Source: Monarcha castaneiventris obscurior (lineage: Eukaryota; Chordata; Aves; Passeriformes; Monarchidae). Taken from it: a DNA stretch of 64,000 nucleotides. The first letter of the stretch is position 1, and the number at the start of each line of letters is the position of its first letter. The stretch covers positions 682,001 through 746,000 of the forward strand of contig JAMPIT010000541.1 in NCBI GenBank assembly GCA_026261815.1, given 5' to 3'. Of this stretch, positions 25,196 to 37,895 are shown piece by piece. The position numbers and the translations under genes were made by a program. A model generated the notes under the pieces. That model worked only from the letters and a program-made list of their open reading frames with translations, had not been told where the DNA came from and ran no database searches.

Positions 25196-25689
25196 TAACT
25201 CACTCCTGTTTGAACTGGATTATAACCCGGAAAAACATTCTGTCTTGTTAAAGACCTGCAATACTGTAAATGGGATTTGGAAAACTGTATCCTGGTGCTG
25301 TGATCTGATGGGGCTGGATCCTTTTGTTTTAGTTGTTCTGATCACCCCTTCTTTAAACAGACATATTTTGTTTCTAAAATCACTTTGGCATCTGCAAGTG
25401 GACCCTGAGTGTGGCTGAGGCTCCTCAGCTGTGCCACATTTTCCTTCCTGAGCAACTCAGAGCAAAATATCAGAGAGGAAAAACCCTGAGGTTTAAATCC
25501 AATATAAGAAACCACCACGTTTATTGTAGGGTTTATTTCTCCTGCAATTTGATCAGCATTATCTGAGGCACCCTCTGCTAGCTTTTCTCAGGATCCACTA
25601 AAATAAGTATCCCTAAACTTGCTGTAATTGTGCCTTTTTTGAGAGGCTGTGCCCATTGGAAGTATGTGATCTGTGCATTTCAATCATGA

Positions 25690-25723
25690 TTATATCTATA
25701 TCTATATCTGTATCTATATCTAG
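25690..25723. repeat. (TATATC)n hexanucleotide repeat
   Basis: About five to six units of TATATC/TATCTA with one T-to-G change. It is short, AT-rich and intronic. Confidence 0.85.
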
Positions 25724-26277
25724 GTCTCAGTGTAACAAAACAGGAGGGTTTTGAGGGCCACACCAATATTAGAAGAGCAATGGTTGCTTAGATAAGGGAT
25801 GTGTCAATGCAGCCCTGAGATATCAGGCTGCCCACTAAAGGATGCTACAGAAGGAAAACTGTTTGAAGAGTCTCCCAGAGAGTTCTGGTATTCCTCAAAA
25901 GTTAATGTGTTTTCTTTAAATCATTTTTTCCACACGAGCCTCAAGAGCTCTCTAAGATTGTGTCAAATGCCACGCGGGATTTCAAACAGCAGAACAGCAG
26001 AGCCAGGGCAAAAATAGAGGCAGGACAAGTGGGGAAAGAGATGTGTGCAGGCTCCCAGGGCTCTCTGTTCCTTCCATTTACAATGGTGAGAACACAGCAG
26101 AAAGAGATGAAAGCACATGAAATAAATGCTAGATTAAAAAAAAAAAAATAGAATAGAAAGGTAAAATAGAGATTGTTAAGAACAGTCAGGAATGATTCCT
26201 GAAGAAAATCCCCGTGTTTCTCAAAGTAAATGCAGAGATGAATTTAAAAACCTAGCAGAGAAACCCCTCACCAAAAA

Positions 26278-26316
26278 CCCCCCAAATCCCTCCCCAAAAC
26301 TCCCCCCAAAAAACCC
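26278..26316 (-). other. Potential G-quadruplex motif on the template strand
   Basis: The + strand has five C-runs of 6, 3, 4, 6 and 3 bases separated by 1 to 6 bases. On the minus strand this reads as five G-runs of three or more with loops of seven or fewer, which satisfies the usual G3+N1-7 quadruplex rule. The motif is in the strand transcribed by the SHANK2 polymerase, so the G-rich sequence would be in DNA and not in the pre-mRNA. Confidence 0.5.
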
Positions 26317-29027
26317 AAACCGCAAAAGATAAAAGGGAACAGAAGGAAAAATCCAACCCCCATGAAACTCTGCATGTAATATAGGTCCTTATGCTGAGCA
26401 CTTCATCACAAACCTCTTTATGCACCCAATAATTTCCTTTCTGTAATTAGGCTAAAAAGTTAAGACTGATGGCACAAGATTGGGTTTGTAACTTGTGAGT
26501 ATGTGGATTTTTATGTGCCAGTTGCTTTATGGAAAAGAATTAGGTTCAATGTAACTCCCATTTGGGGAAGGGAAAAACATCCATGGAATAATTGGATCTG
26601 GATGAGGAAAGCCTTCCAAATACAGATGTAATTTTGTTAGTTTTCCAATCATGTGAAACAAATATTTGTATTAAAAAAAAAAATTCCTAAGAATATAAAA
26701 CTCAGTATTTGCCTGAGCTTAGTGATTTCAAGACTAATATCTCACTTTTAGATTGGTTCAAATAAATGTGAAAAGGGTAAAAGTAGGACTGTTCAGTAAC
26801 TGTTGCTATTCTCTGTTTTGAACAGATTTATTACACTGCATTGACTCCCCTACTTGCAACTCCTCTTCCTACTGTGCTGAATTTATATTGACATCATTTT
26901 TAACAGCTCAACACACCAGTTTTCAGTCAAACTCCTTTATTTATAGAAATGAAGTTGATGTTATGTTTACCCTTCAATATACAATGGTTTGACAATTTAA
27001 GAACTGAAGCTTCACTGAAGAAATTTGTTTTAATGCCTTATGAATACTCTGATTTTAACAACACGGTACTACTGTCATAACTTTGTGAAAATTGATCTGG
27101 TAATATTCATCCTCTTTAAAAGGAAATAGTATCATCCCAGAAGCCTGTTTGTTGTCAAATTCTAGATGAGGTTTGATAAAGGGACAGGCTCTGAAGCACA
27201 GAGCTTTGTAATGAGTGTAATATTTCACACTGTATTTCACACTGCTCACAACGTTTCATGCTGGTGCTGTTACTCCATTTATATCTCAATCTCCTGGGCT
27301 GCCTCTGAGTCTTTCCTGTGGAGTTCAGGGTAAGATGCAGGTTTTGCAGTCAAGGTCTTGTCACACTGTGGAAGACATTTTCAGAGTAAACACTTTGAGT
27401 ATTTAAATCAGGTCTCCTTGGGATCTTGGACAGAGATTCCAGGGAGTCCAAACCTAATGATACTACTTGAACCTTTTCTGTCATTCCCTCTCCATTTAAA
27501 TAAGCTGGAGATTTTTATTTCTGCAGTTTTATTTCACTGCTGGATGTCCTGCATGGCCTGGGAGACCCTGTGGTGTCCAGCAAGGTTGTTTCCTTAGCAA
27601 ATCTCCATTCTGCTTTGATTTTTTTTTCACTTATCTATTCTATGCATCTTGATAATTTCATCTGCAGCTTTTGAAGCCAAAAGCCTGTTTTCTCTTCCAT
27701 TTTCTAGGCAGTGTTGCTGAAGTAATTGTTCAGAGTTGTTCATAAAAGATAGAATTATGATACCACCTTGATTCAGAAAAAGTTGCAGAGTAAATATTTT
27801 CCAGCCAAGTGGCTCTAATTGGGTGAAATCCATGCTGAATGAAAACAACGAAAGATTTATTGAATTGAAGGTTTACAGCATTAAGATTGTTTTATCCGTG
27901 TATGTGTAGGGGTAACTCTGGTTTCTGTTAATTTTATATTTCTGCTGACTCCAGAAGTTCAGATTTTGTCCCTCCTCCCATGTTATTCTCTTACCAAAAA
28001 CCCCATTACTTGATGAACTTCCATTCTCTCTGCATAATATTTTGCATTATAGCATCTGCAGCTTGGGAAACAGCTACTTACATCTCTTTGGAACATCTGA
28101 GGTAGCAAAATTTAACATAAATTCTCTGAAGCATTTTCAGTTTTAAATGTGCCTTATCAAATCTGTAATTCAACACCAATCAGTTATTTATCCTGGAGAA
28201 TTGCTTTGTTGCTCCTGAAAAAAGCCTCCCAAGTTCAGGCTTGGTGGTTCATCCTTTGAGTCCCTTTGCTTTCTTTTGGCTTCCCCCTCAGCCATGAGCA
28301 CCCCTGGGATTGCAGGCACCAGGGTGTTATTTGTAATTTGCTGTCAGGGATTATAGCAGGCTAAAATTAATGTTTTCATGTGCCTTGCTTGTCCTCTTCC
28401 TGCATTTCCCACCTATGGGAAGACCAATCCCTCTGCTTGTCCATGTTGCACAGTCCAGATGTCTGGGGTCACACCTTGCAAGAAACCAAAAGACAGAATT
28501 TTTGTGTTAGTTGAGATTTATCCTTCTTTTGAGGGCTAAGCTTTTTATTTTGGGTCAAAGCCTGGCTTATCTTGCCAGCTTCATTAACACTCTTGAGAAT
28601 GCCAGGTGCTAAAGAGCTCTATTTTTGCTGTGCAGATCAAGTGTGTCTGGTTTCTTGTGGCCTATTTTTACATAATTCTCCATTCCATGGCTTGGAAAAG
28701 CTGTGAAGGGAACGAAGAGATTGCAAATAGCTAGAGAAAACTGCTATGTTATTATTACAGGAAAATAAAGGGGAAGATCTGTCTGTGAGATTGCATTTCT
28801 TAGAGGGCATGGAATTAAAATTAAAGGCAGGAAATGATGCATATAAAAACAAATAAAATAACAAGTGGAATGGTACATTTTGTTAGCTATATTTCAGCAG
28901 CCAATTGGCTATTTCCAGATAATTCCATGAAAATTGCCCTTGAATAAAGGATTCTCAGGTTACTGGTGGCTCAGAAATTTCCCCCCTTATCCACAGGTAT
29001 TCCAGGGCAATTTTATTTAGCATTCAG

Positions 29028-29468
29028 TGATGCCTTCTCCAGCCGCCTAGGAACAGAGACTAGACAAGAGTAATGGAATAAAGATAGGTGTTTATCTGAA
29101 GGGCCTTCAAGGTACACCCTGGGGAGCCAGAGGCTGCCTCCAAAAATGGACCCCAAGATGGACCCCAGGTCACGAGTTCTTCACACCTTTATAGGTTTGG
29201 TTCATTTGCATATTAGGGTTAATTCTCCAATTAAAGCCCCAGTTCAATGATGTAATTCCCCTCAGCTTGCTCCCCCCTTAGAGGCTTTGCTTTACACATT
29301 TTGGGCCTAGAAGAGCCTGGCTGTCCTTGAAGGCAAAGCCTGGAGAGGCTTTGTTATATCTACCTTGCACAAGAGAGCAGAAATTACAGGCTACAAGGAA
29401 CTGCAGAGTTACACTCTAAGCAGTACAGAATTTGAAAATATAAAAGTTAAAACCTAAGGTATCTATCA
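29028..29468 (-). mobile_element. Endogenous-retrovirus LTR (solo), minus orientation
   Basis: Read on the minus strand the segment behaves like an LTR. A TATAAAGG box lies opposite 29189-29196. About 100 bp further on are GATAAACACC and CTTTATTCC, suited to the polyadenylation region. The 3' end is GGCATCA, whose + strand form TGATGCC sits at 29028-29034. No gag, pol or env frames lie beside it, so it is a solo LTR. The 5' border is uncertain: it could be the CA at 29468 or the CA at 29478. No clear target-site duplication was found. The 3' end matches the LTR at 37900, so the two are probably related families. Confidence 0.6.
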
Positions 29469-32400
29469 GTATTAAGCAGTTACCTGAAGAATGTGAGATG
29501 CTGAGGAGCCTGATGCCTCTTTCTCCCTGATCTGCTCTGCGGGGTTGTGCTTAAACCCTGTGGTCCCCTTGTCTTAGAAATGAGTAGGATTTAGGGATCT
29601 CTCCAGGAAAGGAGATTCTCTGGTCCTCTGTGAGCAGCCCCCAGCCCACACAGGGACTCTGGCACTGACTTGGCTGCAGGGGCAAGCTCTGGGGTCCTGC
29701 TCTGTGGCACAGTTGACATTCCTGGGCTGGAAATCCCAAAAACCAGCAGAGAATCACTTGCAATGACTTGCAGTGTAGCAGAAAGGCAAGAAAAAGTTCC
29801 TTGAACTGGAACCAAGAAAAAATTTGAAGGCAATCCCAGAAGTTTTTCACATGGGCTCGGAGGCAGCCCCTGGGAGGCCCCAGACTGGAAGCTGTAGCCC
29901 TGAGCTTAGTTTTGGACTGTGTTTAACTCCAAAAGCCTCCAAGCAGCAAGGCTGGTGTAGCCTGACAGCATCAGAGTGGCTTGAGGAGTGCTTGGAATGG
30001 GGTCACTTGTCTGCCCCAGCAGTGCATGATCAGTGCAGTGTTATTACATCTGTGATCAGCTGTAGCACCCAGAGCCTTCTATTCAGCCCCTCGCACTCAA
30101 ACCCTGGATTGGATTGGGCTAACTCCTAATTTCACCCCAAATAAAGATATTAGCATTTGTTCAGCTGATTGCATCTTGCCTGTTCTGGATCACTTTTCCA
30201 TTTAATTGCCTTTTCTTTCCTGTTTCGTTCTTTTGTTGTCACCTTTCCTCATTTTTCTGTCACTTCTGTCAGTGCCAGCTCTCTGTTCTGTTCTGTGTTG
30301 CACCTCTGTGCTCTCCCAGTTCTTTGCCTGGGTTATTCAGCTCCTGTTCCCCTGTAAGATGCAGCCCTTTCTTGTGTCTGAGGAAGTTGCAATGATTTCT
30401 GCATATGTTGATTTTTGCTTCCCTCAAGCACATTCTGTACAGAACTGCAAAACTATTGGGATAAGGACAACTAGTCCCTCATCCCAAAAGAGAGCAAGGC
30501 TCAATTCCAGCCCTGTGCAGGGTAATCTTTGCCACCTTTTCAGAGCTTGACTTACCCAAACCTAAAACTCTTTTTCTTTTGCAAACACTTCTTTGACTGG
30601 ATCCAGGAACTTCAATATTTTGTGAGTTCTGTGACATTCAGATTAGAGTTCAGGAGTTAAAAGTAGTTAAAAGTGATCCCAGGAGTCTGCTGACTTTATT
30701 CCTTTTCAATCTGCACTTGGGACAGAATATTTTTGATCTTTTGATCCATTAGCATAGCAATGTTTCTTCAGACATCTCCATAAGCAACTGAGGAATATTC
30801 TTACATGTGAAGTTAGCCAAGAGAGACAAAATCTGATACTGTTTATTTCAACTAAATGAAAACAAATTTCATTAGCTAGATTGCTAATATAGGACGTGCT
30901 TTAGGTTTTTAAAGCAGGATTGTGTTTTCCTTTTTGTCACCTTTTTGTGTGGGGGTTTTTACATTGCTGCTTTGGCTGTGCATAGTGGGAGGACATACAT
31001 TTTCTCATGGTGGTGGGATGGAGAAGGTTTTCCCTTTCATCGTCTTTCCTGACAAAAACTGAAGCTTGAAGCCACTCTACCTCCAAAGCTGGTGGAGCTT
31101 TCTCTCCACATGCCTGCACTGAAGGGTTTTTTGTGGGGTTTTTCTTTAAAGTAAGGGAGATCTAGTCGAGTCAAAATCCCTGTGGGTTAACACTGCTTCT
31201 CATCATTCTGTGGAGTCCAGGCTCTTCTCTTAGAGAGCACACTTTAAAGTTATGTACTGGCAGAAATTCTATGCAGGTAAACATAATTTTTGCTGTGTCC
31301 ACAGATTTGGAGGGAACAGTGCTTGAGAAGAACTTTTGATGAGAAGGTAGACTTAACAGAATTTGGGATTCATTCATTGTTTTACTTTTATCTTCTTATT
31401 TCTTAAAAAAACACCCACAGTGGAATTATCCAAATGCAGTTTGTGTTTTTGTCCACCCCTGGTTATGTCCAAATCACCAGTTGCAGTTTGTACTGTGCCA
31501 GCTGAGGAGGGAGAAAGTTCAAATGACAGAGGGAGTTTTTCTGGTGTCTAAACTCTGTTATGCAAGTGACAAATCGTGTTCTGCATTAAAGAAGTGTAAA
31601 TCTGGATAAAAGCTACTGAAATTATTGCGGATTTAGGCTAGGGCCTTATCTTAGGGTGTGTTTGGGTTTCTTGTTGGAGAAGAAAAGAGACAAAATCTTT
31701 TTTTTTTCCTTCCTGGCAGCTGCTGGGCTGTGTCCTATGCCATCTGAGAGAGAACTGTGCAGATTTGAAAAATCTGCTTCTCTTCTGCTTTGTGTCTTCT
31801 GTCCAAGTGAAAAAAAAATGGAGTAAGGAGATGCTTAAAACGCATTTATTTATATTTATTATTTGGAAACAGCATGTTCTTGGCAAAGGAAGACGAACTC
31901 TTCCGATATCCAAATGTTGGTACTGATCTGGAGCTGCATGCAGATCGAAATGTAAGATTTGGGGATTCTTTCTGCCATAGCTGTTTCTGAGGGAGCAGGC
32001 TGCAATGACATAAGCTCTGTATCCAGTTTGCCTGTGTTACACCAGCATATGGCTCCGACACTTTGCTCCCATCCCTAACAAAACGGGCTCCAATTTTAGA
32101 ATGTCCTTTACTGCATCTCCACTTTTTGTTTTTGCTCTATACTTCGAGTTTTTTTGTTATTTTTTTTCATTTGCAGCATTTTAATAATCATGCTCAAGTC
32201 CATTAAGCTTTGCAGGAACTAGAAAGAAATAGGAACACAATGAGTCATTAAAATACATATTGTGGAGGATTAAATTCCCCATTCTGGTTGAATTGCTCCC
32301 AGGCAGTAAGGGAAGGTCAGGCAAGTATCATACCATGGTAAAGAAGTCTCAGAATTCTCGCAAGTTTTTTCTATGTTTTTTTTCTTTCTTTTTTTTTGTC

Positions 32401-34342
32401 AATACTGCTAACATTTGACTTTGAGAATACAAAGTCACCTCTGCTGGATCTCCTTTTCCAATAGCTTTGGTATGGTGTTAAATAACATTTTAGAGTTGCT
32501 TCCTCCTGATGTGGCAAGGCAGGAATGGGCAGCTTAAACTGCTCAAATCCAGATCAGTCTTTTCTCATTAGATAAAGAATATTTTCTGCAGAGCTGAATA
32601 TCTTTCAGTTACATCAAACTGAACACGCAGAGTCAAGGTTTACATGTGTATAAAATAAAGCCATTAGGCTACCTTTTTGTGTTGTTTTGTTTTCCCTGCA
32701 GACATATAGAAAAAAATCAGTGTAATTAGCACTGACCCAAATGAAGCTTCAAATCAAAGTCAGATCTCTGTCTACTGATAGTCAAGACTTTCTCTTTTAC
32801 TGCAGATAATTCGGGATAAGGTCATTTTAGTTTAAATGTGAAGAGAGTTCTGAAGTATTTGCAAAATTCTTGGGCATATATTTCATCTCCTTTATTTCTA
32901 GGATGCCACTGCTTTGTATCCTGGGTCAGCAGTTGAAACAGCAGATTTTTAATTATTCAACCTAAATGAACAATCAGTTTAATTTTAAGGATGTGTTTAC
33001 AACGTGCCAGTGACATAAATAGTTTATTGCCAAGGATTTTTTAAGCTTTCAGTTGATCTGAAATTTAGGGGTAATTTTTGGCAAGGAAATACCTCCAGTC
33101 TGTGGAATATTTATTAAAACTCTGTAGTGAAAGCATCAGCTCTGAAGGACCAAATTAGAGAGAACATTCTTTGGGGGTGTGCTTGGGCTTGGGCTTCCTG
33201 GGGAGGAGTGGAGATCTCTGTGGAAATCTTCCAGAAGGCCCCATGGCAGCAGAGTTTTGGTCTGGATTATATGGACATTAAAAATGTCTTGGTTATTTTC
33301 CATAAAGGAAGGGCCCAGCCCTGTTCTCTCCGTCCTGGGCTCCTGTTTCCCTTGGCTGAGTGGTGTCTGTTGCTACAGAATCACTACAACACAGGGAATT
33401 TCACTCCAAATCCATGAAGGGAAATACAATTAAGTCTTTAAATTCTTACTGGAGCAATTTTTCATCATGAATTCTGGGTGTAGGAACATTTTTTTCTCAT
33501 TTTACCTGGAATAGCTGACATTTAGGATCTTTTTTCCTTAGGCTTTATGATAGTCAGATATATTTCTGAAAGGGCTGCAAAAATATACGACCCTAATGGA
33601 TTTTTTTGCTACCTAGAGTGAGGCCTATCTGATTTTTTATTCATTACTTTACACTTTATAGTTTTATGGTTATGACAGGAATGTGTTCTGCTTTCTGTCA
33701 TTTTGTAATTTCCTGAAATCAGGTCTAGAGTAGCCAATTCCATCCAATTCCACTGACTTGAAAGTTATGTTGCTGTGGAAAATCTGTGGGGAAAAACTAA
33801 ACACAAACAAAACTGTAATGGTTTTCCTTAAAACCAGAGGGGTTAAAGCTATTAAATTCTGATAAAGAACATTAATGCATGGAGCTTACAATCACCTGAG
33901 TGTTTACAACCACCTCGATGATAAATTCAGGCACACGGAAATACTTCATAACGTAAGATTTATGTGGATTTCATGGAGAATTTATCCAGGGTAATTTGTA
34001 TAAACTTGCAAGAATTATGCAGCCCTCTCCTGTTCACATGAGCCTGGAAGTAATGGTGGATAACTTCAAAACAGCTGACTGGGATGGAGGCAAAAAATGA
34101 ATTTATTCTTTCTTAACTTAATGTATATTCCTAAAGATAGCGAACTAATTGCTGTAAATCATGGCCTAAGATACTTCCCATTAAATCTCAGCATTGAAAA
34201 TGAAGCTGGTGACAGCAATAACTTCTTCCCTCTTAAAAAACTGGAAATTTTGTTCTGTATAACTTTATTTTTCCTGCCCAAAGTTTCACAAGTCAGATAA
34301 AGAATGAAGATCATTGTGGCCAGTGCTAGAATGATCACAGGC

Positions 34343-34373
<31 letters not shown>
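34343..34373. repeat. (TAA)10 trinucleotide microsatellite
   Basis: About ten TAA units followed by TAGTAG variants. This is the second AAT-class microsatellite of the intron. Confidence 0.95.
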
Positions 34374-34374
<1 letters not shown>

Positions 34375-35954
34375 GTAGTAAAGGAACAGACTTTCTCAGG
34401 TGTGTGCCCAAGGATCCACCTTCATTGACAAGGAGTGAGAATCTGCTTGAATAAAAACTGAGCAAGTTCCTTCTCCAAGCATGGCCCCAGGTCAGTGCTT
34501 GTGCCACCAGGACAGAAAGAGGCCAACTCCCAGGCCCAGCCAGGGAATTGGGGTTGTAATGATTTGGCTGCTCCCACAGGAGGCTCCAGTCGTGTGGAGG
34601 AGTGTCAGGAGTTGTGAATGATCCTCGTTCTCAACTGCTTTCTCTTGATTTGCATTTGCTTCCGAGCTGCTTAACCACGGGCAGATTATTTCAATTTTCC
34701 TGGTGAATAATGCATGAGGGTGTATAAGTGGATGTTCCTTGGCTGAGTGGGCTGCAGATTAAAAGTGTCAGCTCCTTTGCAGCATTAATGTGCATTTCTT
34801 TCTCAGGTTAAAGCTGGAGAGAACCTAGATATGCTTTTTTTGGAGAACTCCTACAAATGCCAAAATATTGGCAACATTTGCTTTTTCTCTTCTTTTCCCC
34901 TTGACTACCTGTTATTTGAATGAAAAAGCCAGTTGCCAATTTTCCAGCACAAGCTTATTTTCCTTGGGACTCCCCCTCAAGATTTCAATGCCACATTGTT
35001 GTACCTGCTGCTTGAGCTTCCTGGAAAGTATCAGGAATTTTATTTCTTTCTTTCTCTGTCACTGCTGTCAGCTCAGAACACTGATTCCTTCTCACTCCAC
35101 CTTCTTGCCCTTTAATATGACCCAGAGGGGTAATCTGGAGTATCCTTTCCTGCTCCAGCAGCCTTGGGGCACAGAGAGAGGCAATTCTTGTGTGTAACCT
35201 GTGGAATATTTCGTGGAGGTAGAGCTAAACACATTAAATGCTGCAATAATTGAAATAACACTTCAACCCACCATGATCCACTTATTAGAAAAACCTCTTC
35301 AATTTTTTCGTTTATTAATTTATTAAGGGGCATTTAAGTATCTTACTGTACACTTGTTTCACTCCCTGGATAATGCAGATATTTCCTTCTTTTTCAGCTT
35401 ATTGGAGAAATATTCCCTTTGATGCTCCAGATTTCTAGAAAATTAAAGCACAACTGTTGCCCTTGTTTGCTTGTGGTTAGGCTTGTATTTATAGGGCATT
35501 TATTCAAGATCATCACTGGATCCCTAAAATATCGAAACTCTGGAACTTATGGGCCATTCTAAACAGAATATTTCAGGGCTGTTTTAAACATAATAAATAC
35601 TTTAGATAATGGTGTTTGATATGAGAGTCCTGCAGGAGTGTGGTTAAAAAGAGCTTCCTGAAATATGGAATCATGTCCCTGAAAAAAGCACTTGTGCAAA
35701 GCAGAACTCTTCCAACCTCCCCATCTGTAACAACGTTCCTTGGAACTGCAAACGTCCAGACACGAACTGCAGCAGGGTATATTGTAAAATCATGCTTTAA
35801 ATTCAGCTTAGCCTGATGTTTTAGAAGATAAAAGATTGAAAGTGTGTGAAATTGTAAGGGCTGCGTAGTAAACAAGGCACTGAGTTGTGCAGCTGCTTAA
35901 AAAGCAGATAGAGATTAATAGCTACAATAACATAATGCCATAAATATTTAAAAC

Positions 35955-36190
35955 CAGTCCGACGAGTATTTTGTGAACTTCTTGCAGTATTTGGTGCTGA
36001 GAATTGCCGAGAAAATACTCGGGCTGGTTTCAGGTTGTAAAATACGAATTCTCAAAACCCAGCCAAAGAATAAGAGCGAGGAAACAGAGGGAAATAATTT
36101 CAAGGTTGCGATTTAAGTTTGGATTCATTCCAGCACGTGCTTTGCGAGCTGTTTTCGTGCCGGTGCTGCCGCGCTGCCAGGGAAGGGGGG
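35955..36190. promoter_or_regulatory. Intronic CpG cluster with an E-box
   Basis: About a dozen CpGs fall in some 235 bp of otherwise CpG-poor intron. CACGTG (canonical E-box) lies at 36135-36140, followed by GCGAGC, GTGCCGG and GCCGCGCTG. A G-rich run follows at 36184-36200. There is no TATA box and no recognisable exon. An enhancer or minor promoter is possible but unproven. Confidence 0.3.
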
Positions 36191-36859
36191 GGTGGGGGTG
36201 GTGTCTTGTCCCCCACTGCAGATGTTGGTCCTGACTTGCACATTTGTCACTCAAAGCAGCGTTTCTTTGTTCCAGGTATATCACTAAGATATTCCAGGCT
36301 TCCAAGTCCTGTGCCTTCCACCTTCCTGTGCCAGCCTTGATCCCATTTAATGCTCTTCTCGACCTTCCAGTCCCTCACTCTCATTTCCTCATTTCATGCT
36401 CAGAGGGACAGGGACAGCAGAGCAGGAGGAACTAAGAGGAAGTGGAATTTGCTTCCTCATCTCCTCCAAATGTTTGTCCTGTCCACTTTTCCATCTTCAA
36501 ATCATGCCATCAGAAGAGCTTTGCTTTCATGGGTTTCTGCTTTCAAATTCTCCCCTTAAAATGGAATTCTGACACCTAACTTCTTTTTGATGTTGCCTTC
36601 GTTCCTTTGCCCTTCTTGAAGGATCCAGCTTCCCATATCCAAGTAGAAGTCCCTGGAATCCGTTGCTGTCAGGTAAGGGTTAAACCACGGTCATTTCTGT
36701 TTGGGGGCAGTAGTAGAAAGGTCTGGTTTTGGTGCTCTTCCTCCTGGTGAAGGAGAATCAATGAAACATGGAATACTTCAGGAACACAGCTTTCCCACAA
36801 GGAAAGGCTTCACAGACCCATAATCTGTTGACTTGAGCTAAACTTGGTGGTAAATAAAG

Positions 36860-37079
36860 AGGATTTCTGGGAAGAAATTCCTCCCTGTGAGGTGTTGAGG
36901 CCCTGGAATGGATTTCCCAGAGAAGCTGTGGTTGCCTCATCCCTGGAAGTGTCCCAGGCCAGGTTCGATGGGGCTTGGAGCAACCTGGGATAGTGGAAGG
37001 TGTCCCTGCCCATGGCATGGGGATGGAACAAGATGATCTTTAAGATTCTGTCCAACCCAAGCCATTCTATGATTCTATT
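36860..37079 (+). mobile_element. CR1 LINE 3' fragment, plus orientation
   Basis: The sequence follows the CR1 3' consensus: GGAAGAAATTCCTCCCTGTG, CCCAGAGAAGCTGTGGTTGC, ATCCCTGGAAGTGTCCCAGG, GGATAGTGGAAGGTGTCCCT, GATGATCTTTAAGATTCTG, and the terminal tail TTCTATGATTCTATTA. The tail shows that the 3' end is intact, while the element is 5'-truncated to about 220 bp. Minus-strand frames over it (86 and 137 codons) are artefacts. Confidence 0.95.
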
Positions 37080-37895
37080 AGAAATTTTGGGCTCAGAATG
37101 ACTCCAAACTCCACTTTTGGCCTTCAGAACGTTGACAAGATGGATGGAATAAAGTGTGTTTAGTGTACTCATTGTGACTAATAGAATAATCTTCCTAAAA
37201 TATTTTATACTGCACCAGTCCATATGAAATCATTTATCTAAAGCAGTGACTAAATGCTGCATGACCCCTGTGCCATGGGGGCTGTGGCTTCTTGAGATGT
37301 TTGAGGGTAAACATCCTCTTATTTTAAAAGTGGTGTTACTGCGAGGAGTACTGGATATTGAGATTGTCAGGGAGCAATGATGCAGTTCAGCACCTCATCT
37401 CCCAGTTTTCTTGCAGATGACACTTCAGCAAGGATTCTGTATGCAGGTAGGCTGCTCCATGTGGGCCTACCTTCCTTTATACCTGGGAAAACCATTAAAT
37501 GTGCAGCAGAAAAAGGACAGGCGTGGTTAGAAAACTTCTGCATAAAAAAGGGGAATGTCTTATTTCCATGAATACAGATAGGATTCTTTTTTCCAGGCTG
37601 TTTTAATGGAAATGATTATTGCTTAATATAGAGATTTATGTTACTTTGTTTTAGTGTATTGATGCTTTAATGTGATTTGCAGCGACTCCAAATTCCACTG
37701 AACACTGTAGGCTGGAATTTTTTTAATTATTAAAAGAAGAACTCCTTATTTTTTCCCCAAAGTCGGCAGAATTTGGCCATTGAAATCCTTTTGATCATCC
37801 CAGCTTTGGAATTTAATTGAGCCAATGGTCTTGATGCTGCCCTGGCTTTTGGAAGGTGTCTGCACGAGCCATGCAGAATTCCAGGGAGGATGGCT

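Larger units (their letters stand above)
18873..29027 (+). other. SHANK2: SHANK2 40-kb intron, first part
   Basis: Intronic DNA without recognisable exons. It holds a T18 run (20014-20031), an (AAT)20 microsatellite (21678-21737), a (TG)11 run (22386-22407), a TATATC hexamer repeat (25690-25723), a weak old CR1-like patch (25118-25195) and a C-run cluster (26278-26316). Open frames around 23550-24514 on both strands (up to 168 codons) lie in a locally GC-richer stretch but show no domain and no splice context. Confidence 0.8.
29479..36859 (+). other. SHANK2: SHANK2 40-kb intron, second part
   Basis: Intronic DNA without recognisable exons. It holds a (TAA)10 microsatellite (34343-34373) and a CpG cluster (about 35955-36190) that contains CACGTG and a G8/G5 run at 36184-36197. 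No retroviral reading frames are visible between the two LTRs that flank this stretch. Confidence 0.75.
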
